Positions 34,731 to 42,394 of a stretch of DNA of 64,000 bases are shown piece by piece. This stretch comes from Nonomuraea sp. PA05. GTDB lineage: Bacteria; Actinomycetota; Actinomycetes; Streptosporangiales; Streptosporangiaceae. How positions within the stretch are numbered: position 1 is the first letter of the stretch; each line of letters begins with the position of its first letter. The notes under the pieces were generated by a model. It made no database searches, was not told where the DNA came from, and worked only from the letters and a program-made list of their open reading frames with translations. Both the position numbers and the translations under genes were made by a program. Location: the NCBI RefSeq assembly GCF_008086045.1, contig NZ_VSEY01000005.1, forward strand, positions 248,001 through 312,000. Direction: 5' to 3'.

Positions 34731-34823
34731 TCCCGAGCTCCTTCCTACGAGCCTTTCGATACCCAGAGTGTTCGGTCGTGTACCGTTCGTGCGGCATTCG
34801 TCCCGGCTCTACAGTGGGCGTTT

Positions 34824-37676
34824 GTGCTGTTCGGTAGATCGGCGGAGCTCGCCGCCATCGATGACGTGATCGGCCGCGCCCGCGACGGCGCGGGCGCGGC
34901 GCTCGTGCTGCGCGGCGAGGCCGGCGTGGGCAAGACGGCCCTCCTGGACGTGGCCGCCTCCCGGGGTGGCCGCATGCGGGTGCTGCGCACCACCGGCGTC
35001 GAGCCCGAGTCCGACCTCGCCTTCGCCGCGCTGCACCAGCTCCTGCGGCCCGCCACTTCGCTGCTGGACGCGCTGCCCTCGCCGCAGCGGGCGGCCGTGA
35101 GCGGGGCGCTCGGGCTGGGCGCGGGTGGCGGCGGGGATCGGTTCCTGCTGGCGGCGGGGGTGTTGTCCCTGCTGGCGGAGGCTGCGGCGGTGGACGGGCT
35201 CGTGTGCGTGGTGGACGACTTCCAGTGGGTGGACCGGGCGTCGGCGGACGCGCTGCTGTTCGCGGCCAGGAGAGTGCGGACGGAGCGGATCGCGATGCTG
35301 CTGGCGGTGCGGGGGGACGCGCCGGCGGTCAAGGGGGTGCCGTCGCTCGCCGTCGGAGGGCTGGCCGAGGCCGCGGCGGCCGAACTCCTGGACGCCGCCC
35401 CGCGACTCGCGCCCGACGCCTCCCCCGTACAGGACGGTGGGATCGCGCCTGCCGTCAAGCGCGCGCTGGTGTCGCTGACCGGCGGCAACCCCCTGGCCCT
35501 GCGCGAGACCGTACGCAGGCTGAGCCCCGGTCAGCTCACCGGCCGCGAGCCCCTGCCCGACCCCCTGCCGGGCGGGACCCGCCTGTTCGGGGAGCAGGTG
35601 GCGGCCCTGCCCGGCAGCACCCGGCAGGTGGCCCTGCTGGCGTCCGTGGAGAGCGACCTCGACGTGCTGCTGCGCGCCGCCGAACGCATGGGCGCGGGCC
35701 GGGACGCGCTGCACGAGCTGGAGACGATCGGCCTGGCCCGCATCGAGGGCACGTCCGTACGTTTCCGCCACCCGCTCATCCGCTCAGCCGTGCACGAGGC
35801 CGCCACCCCGGCGGACCGCCGCGAGGCACACCGCATCCTGGCCGCGGAGGCGGAGGGGGACCGCCGCGCCTGGCACCTGGCGGCGGCGACGCTGGGCCAG
35901 GACGAGACGGCCGCCGCCACCCTCGCCGACACCGCCGCACGCGCCCGCGACCGAGGCGGTTACGGCGACGCCGCCACGGCCCTGGTCAGGGCCGCCGAGC
36001 TGACCCCCGGCCCGGCGGCCAGGGCCGTCCGGCTCAAGGACGCCGCCGTGGCCGCGTGGCTGGGCGGCCGTCCCGGGCAGGCGGAGTCCCTGCTGGCCGA
36101 GGCGCGGGAGCACGCGGGCGGGGATGCGGTGCTGGGGATGGATCTGGCCCAGTTGCGCGGCCGGTTCGAGCTGAACTCCGGCAGCGCCGCGGAGGCCGTG
36201 CGGATCCTGGGCGCGGGTGACAGCCTGGACATGCTGGCGGACGCCGCCGAGGCTGCGTCGTACGTGGGGGACACCGCCGCCATCGTCGAGATCGGCCGTC
36301 GGGCGGCTCGGTACCCGGAGGGCTTCCTGCGGGACGTGCTGACCGGCATCGGCCTGACGCTCACCGCGCCCGGCATCGCGCACTCCCCTCACACGTCGGC
36401 ACATTCCCCCGGGACCGCGCACGCCCCTCAGCCGCCCGCACACCTCCCCGGCCGTCCACACGGCCCTCAGCCGCCCGCACACCCCCACGAAACCGCCCAC
36501 ACCCTCCTCAGGCGTGCCCTGTCCAGAGCCGGGGAGCTGACCGACGCGGCCGGGTTCCTGTGGGCGACGGCGGCGGCCACTTACCTGGGTGAGGCTGACC
36601 TGTCGGCCGAGCTGGCGGCGCGGGCGGGCCGGGTGGCGAGAATGTCGGGCATGGTGGGCCAGCTCCCCGTGGTGCTGGAGTTCGTGGCCACCGCCGACCG
36701 GATCGCCGGCCGCCTGGCGGAGAGCCAGGCCGTCTCGGAGGAGGGCCTGGAGCTGGCCCGCGAGGCCGGCTACACCAACACGGTGGCCGCCCACCTGGCC
36801 AACCTCGCGGTCCTGGCGGCGCTGCGCGGCGACGAGGACGAGTGCCGCCGCCTGGCCCAGGAGGCGCTGGCCATCGCGCTCCCCCACCGGGTGGGCCTGC
36901 GCGCGGGCGTGGCCGCGTACGCGCTGGCCATGCTGGACCTGGGGATGGGCCGGTTCGCCGCGGCACACGACCGGTTCAGGGCGATCGCGGCGGCCGGGCC
37001 CGGCGCCGGGCATCCGACGATCGTGTGGCGTTCGACGCCGGACCGGATCGAGGCCGCCGTCGGGGCGGGCGATCTGGACGCGGCCGGGGCGGCGCTGGAG
37101 GCGTACGAGCGGTGGTCGGCGAACGCGGCCACGCCTGAGGCGCACGCGTTGCTGGCGCGGTGCCGGGCTCAGGTCACGGGTGAGCTCGCGGGCTTGGAGG
37201 AGGCGCTGGGGCTGCACACGAACCCGTACGAGGCGGCCAGGACCGCGCTGTTGCTGGGTGAGCGGCTGCGCAGGGCGCACCGGCCGGGTGACGCGCGTGC
37301 GCATCTGCGGCCGGCGTTGGAGACGTTCCAGCGGTCGGGAGCGCGGCCGTGGGCGCGGCGTGCGCAGGGCGAGCTGCGAGCGGCGGGCACGAGCACCGGG
37401 CCCACCACAGGCCCAGACCCGGACGCGGGGGCGGGTGTCGAGTTCGTGGAGGGGCCGGCGCTGGATGTGCTGACGCCGCAGGAGCTGCGCATCGCCGGCC
37501 TGGTCGCCGACGGCCTGTCCAGCAAGGAGATCGCCGCCCAGCTCTTCCTCAGCCCCCGCACCGTCGAGTACCACCTCTACAAGATCTACCCGAAGCTCGG
37601 CATCGGCACCCGTACTGAACTCGCGCGCCTAGTAGTTCTACGGAAGGCACCCGTACCCGGACAGGACATGCTGTGA
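34824..37676 (+). CDS. Large ATP-binding LuxR family (LAL-type) regulator
   Basis: 950 residues. An N-terminal AAA/STAND-type ATPase module begins at once (LFGRSAELAAIDDVIG), with Walker A GEAGVGKT at 31-38 and Walker B VCVVDDFQWVD. The middle is a long TPR-like helical array. The C-terminus is a LuxR helix-turn-helix: LTPQELRIAGLVADGLSSKE and LFLSPRTVEYHLYKIYPKLG. LAL regulators are ligand- and ATP-dependent activators, frequent in actinomycete metabolism. A 39-residue Pro/His/Ala insertion (residues 519-557) is made of three 13-residue repeats. GTG 34824 has no clear ribosome site. The gene is three bases ahead of an alpha/beta hydrolase, which it probably controls or accompanies. Confidence 0.9.
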   Translation: MLFGRSAELAAIDDVIGRARDGAGAALVLRGEAGVGKTALLDVAASRGGRMRVLRTTGVEPESDLAFAALHQLLRPATSLLDALPSPQRAAVSGALGLGAGGGGDRFLLAAGVLSLLAEAAAVDGLVCVVDDFQWVDRASADALLFAARRVRTERIAMLLAVRGDAPAVKGVPSLAVGGLAEAAAAELLDAAPRLAPDASPVQDGGIAPAVKRALVSLTGGNPLALRETVRRLSPGQLTGREPLPDPLPGGTRLFGEQVAALPGSTRQVALLASVESDLDVLLRAAERMGAGRDALHELETIGLARIEGTSVRFRHPLIRSAVHEAATPADRREAHRILAAEAEGDRRAWHLAAATLGQDETAAATLADTAARARDRGGYGDAATALVRAAELTPGPAARAVRLKDAAVAAWLGGRPGQAESLLAEAREHAGGDAVLGMDLAQLRGRFELNSGSAAEAVRILGAGDSLDMLADAAEAASYVGDTAAIVEIGRRAARYPEGFLRDVLTGIGLTLTAPGIAHSPHTSAHSPGTAHAPQPPAHLPGRPHGPQPPAHPHETAHTLLRRALSRAGELTDAAGFLWATAAATYLGEADLSAELAARAGRVARMSGMVGQLPVVLEFVATADRIAGRLAESQAVSEEGLELAREAGYTNTVAAHLANLAVLAALRGDEDECRRLAQEALAIALPHRVGLRAGVAAYALAMLDLGMGRFAAAHDRFRAIAAAGPGAGHPTIVWRSTPDRIEAAVGAGDLDAAGAALEAYERWSANAATPEAHALLARCRAQVTGELAGLEEALGLHTNPYEAARTALLLGERLRRAHRPGDARAHLRPALETFQRSGARPWARRAQGELRAAGTSTGPTTGPDPDAGAGVEFVEGPALDVLTPQELRIAGLVADGLSSKEIAAQLFLSPRTVEYHLYKIYPKLGIGTRTELARLVVLRKAPVPGQDML
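36378..36494 (+). repeat. 39-bp tandem repeat, three copies, inside the LAL regulator
   Basis: Units start at 36378, 36417 and 36456 and encode AHSPHTSAHSPGT, AHAPQPPAHLPGR and PHGPQPPAHPHET. CCCTCAGCCGCCCGCACACC is identical in the last two. The units lie between two TPR-like segments and preserve the reading frame. Confidence 0.9.
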
Positions 37677-37679
37677 CTC

Positions 37680-38567
37680 ATGCATGACGACATCTGGAGC
37701 GAAGAGTTCGGCGCCACCACCGACGAGCCGATTCTGCTGATCATGGGTTCGATGTCGCAGGGCGTCCTGTGGCCGGACGAGTTCGTGGGCAGGCTGACCG
37801 CCGGGGGCCGCCGGGTGATCCGGTACGACCACCGCGACACGGGCCGCTCCCGCACCGTGGACTTCGAGAAGGAGCCGTACACCTGGGAGGACATCAAGGA
37901 CGACGTGCTGCGGGTGATGGACGCGCACGGGCTGGAGAGCGCTCACCTGGTCTGCCATTCGGCGGGCGGCCTGCTGGGCCAGCTCATCGCGGTGGAGCAG
38001 CCGGAGCGGGTGCGGACGCTCACCGTGATCGGCTCCTCGCCGCTCGGCGGAGGTGAGGGCGCGGTGGTCATGCGGGCGCTGATGGGGCAGCCGCAGCCGG
38101 AGGGCAGCCTGCCGGAGCCTGCGCCGGAGTTCGTGGCGTTCTTCCGCGAGCTGATCGCGGCCCCGCCGGCGGCGACGAGGCGTGAGCGGATCGAGGTGAT
38201 GATCGCCGAGCAGCGGGTGCTGCACGGGACGGCGCTGCCGTTCGACGAGGACGCCGCCCGCCGCCTTCAGGAGCGCGTCTACGACCGGGCCCGCGACCTG
38301 GACGCCGTGGCCAACCACCGGCTGGCCGCGGCGGCGCGCCCCGACTTCGAGCCGGTGGGGGTGCTGCACCTGGTCAAGGCGCCGACGCTGGTGGTCGAGG
38401 GCACGCACGAGCCGGCCAAGCCCGGGCACGGCGCGATCATCGCGGAGATGATTCCGGGTGCGCGGCTGCTGATGATCGAGGGCATGGGGCACACGCTGCC
38501 GCCGGAGGTGCTTGAGGAGCTGGCGGAAGCCGTCCTCGTCCACACGTCACCGGCGAACGGCCGCTGA
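37680..38567 (+). CDS. Alpha/beta hydrolase
   Basis: 295 residues. The fold is shown by the oxyanion region LIMGSMSQGVLWPDEF, the YDHRDTGRS strand-loop typical of this family, and the nucleophile elbow HLVCHSAGGLLGQ (Ser in CHSAG). The acid is probably Asp or Glu in VVEGTHEPAKPG, and the histidine is in EGMGHTLP. The combination GxxDTGRS with a late His resembles aclacinomycin methylesterase-type and related small-ester hydrolases, but the substrate is unknown. It starts three bases after the LAL regulator stop, so it is cotranscribed with it. A glutathione peroxidase gene converges 10 bp beyond the stop. Confidence 0.88.
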   Translation: MHDDIWSEEFGATTDEPILLIMGSMSQGVLWPDEFVGRLTAGGRRVIRYDHRDTGRSRTVDFEKEPYTWEDIKDDVLRVMDAHGLESAHLVCHSAGGLLGQLIAVEQPERVRTLTVIGSSPLGGGEGAVVMRALMGQPQPEGSLPEPAPEFVAFFRELIAAPPAATRRERIEVMIAEQRVLHGTALPFDEDAARRLQERVYDRARDLDAVANHRLAAAARPDFEPVGVLHLVKAPTLVVEGTHEPAKPGHGAIIAEMIPGARLLMIEGMGHTLPPEVLEELAEAVLVHTSPANGR

Positions 38568-38577
38568 TGCCGGGCCG

Positions 38578-39063
38578 CTAGAGGAGCTGCTCGATCGCCG
38601 AAGTGATCGCCGGGTCCTCAGGCGCGATGCGGGGCCGGAAGCGGGCGACGACCCGGCCCTCCCCGTCGACCAGGAACTTCTCGAAGTTCCACTGCACGTC
38701 CCCCGCCTCTCCCTGCTCATCGGCCGTCTGGACCAGCTCGGCGTACAGCGGATGCCGTCCGGGCCCGTTGACCTCGGCCTTCTCCAGCAGCGGGAAGTCC
38801 ACGCCGTAGGTGGTGGAGCAGAAGTGCTGGATCTCCGCGGCGGTGCCGGGCTCCTGGCCGGCGAACTGGTTGCACGGCATGCCGACGACGGTGAAGCCGC
38901 GCGGGCCGTACTCCTCCTGGAGCTTGACCAGGCCGGTGTACTGCGGGGTGAGCCCGCATCTGGAGGCCACGTTCACGATGAGGGCGGGCCTGCCCGCCGT
39001 CAGGCCGGCGAGCGTGGTCGAGTCGTTCGTCAGGGTGCGAAGCGGGATGTCGCTGAGGCTCAT
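38578..39063 (-). CDS. Glutathione peroxidase family protein
   Basis: 161 residues. The catalytic set is complete with cysteine in place of selenocysteine: Cys36 in VASRCGLTP, Gln70 in NQFAGQEPG and Trp125-Asn126 in VQWNFEKFLV. Bacterial members of this class reduce peroxides, usually with thioredoxin or mycothiol-linked donors, because actinomycetes lack glutathione. A second Cys (PCNQF) could be the resolving residue. I chose ATG 39063 (MSLSDIPLRT), the usual family start. The gene stands alone leftward and converges on the alpha/beta hydrolase gene. Confidence 0.92.
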   Translation of the reverse strand: MSLSDIPLRTLTNDSTTLAGLTAGRPALIVNVASRCGLTPQYTGLVKLQEEYGPRGFTVVGMPCNQFAGQEPGTAAEIQHFCSTTYGVDFPLLEKAEVNGPGRHPLYAELVQTADEQGEAGDVQWNFEKFLVDGEGRVVARFRPRIAPEDPAITSAIEQLL

Positions 39064-39251
39064 GATTCTGACCCTACAGAACGAGTCAGGGCGAAAATGT
39101 GACGCAGTCCTCATTTTTCAGACAAACATGCAAGAAAAGGTATATATCGAGATCTTTACTGACGATCTTCGTTTCCTTGGTCAAGTGGCTGTAAAGGTGA
39201 CCGATCGGGCAGGGTGGCGCGGTCCACGAACCCCCTCGAAAGGGAACCCGC

Positions 39252-39647
39252 ATGCCCATGCTCCGCCGTACCGGCGTCCTGGTCCTGACCGCCACCTTGG
39301 TGGCGGCGGGCGGCGCCTCGGCCGCACAGGCGCAGAGCTCCCAGACCAGCGGCAGGAACAAGGCCATCGCCAAGGTCATGGTGGCCTCGCGTGGCTGGGA
39401 CAGCTCCCAGTTCAGGTGCCTGGTGAAACTCTGGCACCGAGAGAGCGGATGGAACCACCGCGCCGGCAACGGCTCCGGCGCCTACGGCATCCCGCAGGCG
39501 CTCCCCGGCCACAAGATGGCCTCCTCAGGACGTGACTGGCGGACCAACCCGCGCACCCAGATCAAGTGGGGCCTCGGCTACATCAAGCAACGGTACGGCT
39601 CGCCGTGTCGCGCCTGGGGGCACTTCCAATCCCACGGTTGGTACTGA
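39252..39647 (+). CDS. Secreted lytic transglycosylase-like protein (first of two paralogues)
   Basis: 131 residues. MPMLRRTGVLVLTATLVAAG and the following AlaSerAlaAla-type end form a signal peptide. The mature part is a short SLT-like domain: SSQFRCLVKLWHRESGWNHR holds the likely catalytic Glu in RESGWN, and SGAYGIPQALPGHKM with NPRTQIKWGLGYIKQRYG completes it. It should cleave peptidoglycan glycan strands outside the cell. ATG 39252 follows GAAAGGG. The next gene, 336 bp away in the same direction, is a clear paralogue. The AT-rich spacer upstream (39064-39251) probably contains its promoter. Confidence 0.87.
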   Translation: MPMLRRTGVLVLTATLVAAGGASAAQAQSSQTSGRNKAIAKVMVASRGWDSSQFRCLVKLWHRESGWNHRAGNGSGAYGIPQALPGHKMASSGRDWRTNPRTQIKWGLGYIKQRYGSPCRAWGHFQSHGWY

Positions 39648-39983
39648 GTCAAACCCCAGGCTTGCTCGCTATTTCCGGCAAGGCCCGCCCAATCGGGCGG
39701 CGGACCGGGCAAAACCGGCCCAGCGAGCAGCCCCTTTATCCGCAACGGTCGCACAAACACCTGTCCTTCGCGTGTCTTGGTGTATGACCCGGCGTGACTA
39801 CGCGTAATAGGAATCGTGCTAGAGGACACGTCGCGGTGCCCTCCGGGCCGCCCAGCACGACCGGGCGGAGCAAGATGCGTCCCGGAGGGCCGCGCGGACC
39901 CTCTGCGTCCGAGCCACGGACGCGGACGGCGGGGCGCCCGTTGAGGGCGCCTGTCCGCACGCGACCCGACAGCAAGGATCGCC
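39648..39983 (+). other. Structured 336-bp spacer between two transglycosylase genes
   Basis: No gene is visible. Two structured parts can be drawn. At 39663-39729 an outer stem (TTGCTCGCT with AGCGAGCAG) closes on two inner hairpins, CCGCCC-AATC-GGGCGG and a short CCGG stem; this could end the first gene's transcript. At 39838-39951 come a nested hairpin (GCCCTCCGGG with CCCGGAGGGC around CCGCCC and GGGCGG) and two simple ones, GCGTCCG-AGCCA-CGGACGC and GGCGCCC-GTTGA-GGGCGCC. The latter three would form the 5' leader of the second gene. I could not match either part to a known riboswitch, including the c-di-AMP (ydaO) class often found before such genes. Confidence 0.6.
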
Positions 39984-40463
39984 TTGGACAGCAAACGCGT
40001 TTTCAGCGGCACGCTCGTTTCCGTCACCGCGTTCACCGCACTGACCGCCGCACTCAGCACCACCGACAGCGCATGGGCGGCCACGCCCGACTCGAGACAG
40101 CCGATCAGGACCGGGATCTGGACCACGTCGGCGCAACCGAAGATGGCGGCCGTCAGGCCCGCCAGCAGGAACAAGAAGATCGCCCTGGACCACGTCGTGC
40201 AGCGGGCCTGGAACTTCCGCGAGTTCCGCTGCCTGGACAACCTGTGGACCAGGGAGAGCAACTGGAACCACCGGGCGCTCAACCACTCGTCCGGCGCCTA
40301 CGGCATCCCGCAGGCCCTGCCCGCGGGCAAGATGAGCGGCGCGGGCCGTGACTGGAAGGTCAACCCGGAGACCCAGATCCGCTGGGGTCTGGCCTACATC
40401 AAGGGGAGGTACGGCAGGCCTTGCGGCGCCTGGGGGCACTGGAAATCGCACAACTGGTACTAG
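39984..40463 (+). CDS. Secreted lytic transglycosylase-like protein (second of two paralogues)
   Basis: 159 residues. The signal peptide MDSKRVFSGTLVSVTAFTAL leads to an AWAA cut site, then a linker of about 40 residues that the first paralogue lacks. The SLT-like domain is closely similar to it: FREFRCLDNLWTRESNWNHR, SGAYGIPQALPAGKM and NPETQIRWGLAYIKGRYG, with the probable catalytic Glu in RESNWN. The start is TTG 39984, supported by AAGGA eight bases upstream. A hairpin terminator covers the end. The long structured leader suggests post-transcriptional control. Confidence 0.87.
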   Translation: MDSKRVFSGTLVSVTAFTALTAALSTTDSAWAATPDSRQPIRTGIWTTSAQPKMAAVRPASRNKKIALDHVVQRAWNFREFRCLDNLWTRESNWNHRALNHSSGAYGIPQALPAGKMSGAGRDWKVNPETQIRWGLAYIKGRYGRPCGAWGHWKSHNWY

Positions 40464-40470
40464 CCGGCTC

Positions 40471-40507
40471 GGGAGGGCACCCCCGGCGGCTCACCGGGTG
40501 CCCTCCC
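40471..40507. terminator. Bidirectional hairpin terminator
   Basis: A perfect 12-bp stem, GGGAGGGCACCC with GGGTGCCCTCCC, and a 13-base loop. It stands between the second transglycosylase gene and a convergent TetR gene and overlaps the last codons of the latter. Confidence 0.85.
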
Positions 40508-41138
40508 TACGCCCCGCGTACGCCTCGATCGCCTTGATGAGCAGTTCGAGCCCGAACTCGAACTCCTCCTCGTGATCGCACTCGTCGAGCAGCGCAGACA
40601 GCGAGCTGACCTCGGGGAACAGCGCTGGATCCACCCCGTCGGCCCTGATCGTCCTGGTCTGCACGGGCGCGAACGTCGGCGTCACCCCGACCTCGCGCAG
40701 CAGCGAGCCGACGATGTAGGCGATGAACATCCGCAACATCCGCACCGCGTCGGCCCCGTCGAACCCGGCGCTGCGCAGCGTGGCCAGCGCCCGCTCGACG
40801 GGCAGCAGCCCGGCGGCGGAGTGGAGCTGACGGCTGACCACGAGCATGGTGGAGCGCGGATAGTGGTGGGCGATCTGCCGGAACGCCCTGGCCTGCATGC
40901 GCACCCGGTCGGTCCAGTGGGCGTCGGGATCGTCGGTGAACTCGATCTGGCTCAGCACCGACTCGGCCACCCCGTCGAGCAGGGCGTCCTTGCCGGGCAC
41001 GTGGTTGTAGAGCGACATGACGCCCACCCCCAGCTCGGCCGCGATGCGGCGCATGGAGATCGCGTCGGCGCCCTCCCGCTCGATGAGGTCGATGGCCGCG
41101 GCGACGATGCGTGCCCGGGAGAGGGGCTCGGAGCTCAT
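40491..41138 (-). CDS. TetR family transcriptional regulator
   Basis: 215 residues. The N-terminal DNA-binding domain reads RARIVAAAIDLIEREGADAI, then SMRRIAAELGVGVMSLYNHV and PGKDALLDGV, a TetR helix-turn-helix of the TetR_C (tetracycline-repressor-like) group. The C-terminal helices form a ligand and dimer domain. It is transcribed away from the diiron ferritin-like gene at 41236; no clear operator was found in the 97-bp gap, but regulation of that neighbour is likely. Ligand unknown. Confidence 0.9.
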   Translation of the reverse strand: MSSEPLSRARIVAAAIDLIEREGADAISMRRIAAELGVGVMSLYNHVPGKDALLDGVAESVLSQIEFTDDPDAHWTDRVRMQARAFRQIAHHYPRSTMLVVSRQLHSAAGLLPVERALATLRSAGFDGADAVRMLRMFIAYIVGSLLREVGVTPTFAPVQTRTIRADGVDPALFPEVSSLSALLDECDHEEEFEFGLELLIKAIEAYAGRREGTR

Positions 41139-41235
41139 AGCTCATTCTATTGACGGGCGCACGGCGCGGGCGCAGGCTCGGAGCACGCACGTACGGTGTA
41201 CGTGGACCCCCCGCAGACCCCCCATCGGAGGTCCC

Positions 41236-42357
41236 ATGTCGACCCACGAGCTCTACACCATCCCCGCCGGGCTCTCCACGTGGAACGTCGAGATGTCCGG
41301 CGCGAGCCGCTTCACCTGGGAGTACGACGACGGCCGGGATCGCATGCTCGCCCTCTACCAGAAGGGCAAGGACAAGCAGTGGGACTCGGTCAAGCGCATC
41401 GACTGGGACCTGGAGGTGGACCCGTACGACGTGCTCGGCGTCCCCGACCAGACCATCGCCATCTACGGCACCCCGCTGTGGGAGCGGATGAGCCCCGCGA
41501 TGCGCAAGGACGTGCGGCTGCACGGCGCGGCCTGGCAGTTCTCCCAGTTCCTGCACGGCGAGCAGGGCGCGATGATCTGCTCGGCCAAGATCGTGGAGTC
41601 GGTGCCCGACCTGGACTCCAAGTTCTACGCCGCCACCCAGACCATGGACGAGGCCCGCCACGCCGAGACCTACGCCCGGTTCCTCCAGGAGAAGGTGGGC
41701 CTGGCCTACCCGATCAACGAGCATCTCAAGTCGCTGCTGGACAGCACGCTGAGCGACTCCCGCTGGGACATGCCCTACCTCGGGATGCAGGTGCTCATCG
41801 AGGGGCTGGCGCTGGCGGCGTTCGGGGTGATGCGCGACATCACCACCAAGCCGCTGCCCAAGCAGATCCTCTCGTACGTGATGCAGGACGAGGCCAGGCA
41901 CGTCGCCTTCGGCCGGATGGCGCTGCGCGACCACTACCGCGGCCTGTCGGAGACCGAGCTGCGCGAGCGCGAGGACTTCGTCATCGAAGGCTGCTATCTG
42001 ATGCGCGACCGGCTGCGCGGCAGGGAGACGTGGGAGTACCTGGGGCTGTCGAAGGCCGAGGTGGAGGAGGCCATGGAAGCCACCGACCGCTCCGACTACC
42101 TGCGGGTGTTCCGTTCGCTGCTGTTCAGCCGGATCGTGCCGTGCGTGAAGGACATCGGGCTGTGGAGCCCGCGGCTGCGGCAGGCGTACGCGGACATGGG
42201 GGTGCTGGAGATGGCGGGGCAGTCGCTGGACGCGCTGATGCGGCAGGACGAGGAGATCGCCGACCGGATCGACGCGGAGCGCTTCGCGGCCGAGGAGGCG
42301 TCGCGGCACGCCGAGGTGACGGAGACGATCGCGCTCGGCACCGACTCCCAGGTTTGA
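41236..42357 (+). CDS. Diiron ferritin-like protein
   Basis: 373 residues, helical. Iron-binding motifs are clear: Glu in LHGEQGAM, ExxH-type DEARHAE, Glu in VLIEGLALAAFG and DEARHVAF, the two-Glu/two-ExxH pattern of ferritin-like oxygenases and ribonucleotide-reductase-like proteins. Such soluble proteins can be oxygenases that use an unknown organic substrate. ATG 41236 follows GGAGG closely. It diverges from a TetR gene and lies 37 bp before the NACHT gene, so these two could be cotranscribed. The substrate and physiological role are unknown; the N-oxygenase (AurF-like) group has a similar layout, but I cannot place it there. Confidence 0.82.
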   Translation: MSTHELYTIPAGLSTWNVEMSGASRFTWEYDDGRDRMLALYQKGKDKQWDSVKRIDWDLEVDPYDVLGVPDQTIAIYGTPLWERMSPAMRKDVRLHGAAWQFSQFLHGEQGAMICSAKIVESVPDLDSKFYAATQTMDEARHAETYARFLQEKVGLAYPINEHLKSLLDSTLSDSRWDMPYLGMQVLIEGLALAAFGVMRDITTKPLPKQILSYVMQDEARHVAFGRMALRDHYRGLSETELREREDFVIEGCYLMRDRLRGRETWEYLGLSKAEVEEAMEATDRSDYLRVFRSLLFSRIVPCVKDIGLWSPRLRQAYADMGVLEMAGQSLDALMRQDEEIADRIDAERFAAEEASRHAEVTETIALGTDSQV

Positions 42358-42394
42358 GCGGCGCGCTTCCACTGGTTTTCGGCAGACTTGGGGC

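Noticed and set aside
39064..39251. c-di-AMP (ydaO) riboswitch before the first transglycosylase
   Set aside because: Expected from family habit, but GGGTGAATC-type and other core elements are absent.
41236..42357. AurF-type N-oxygenase for the ferritin-like protein
   Set aside because: Two ExxH motifs fit many diiron families; no biosynthetic neighbours support an N-oxygenase.
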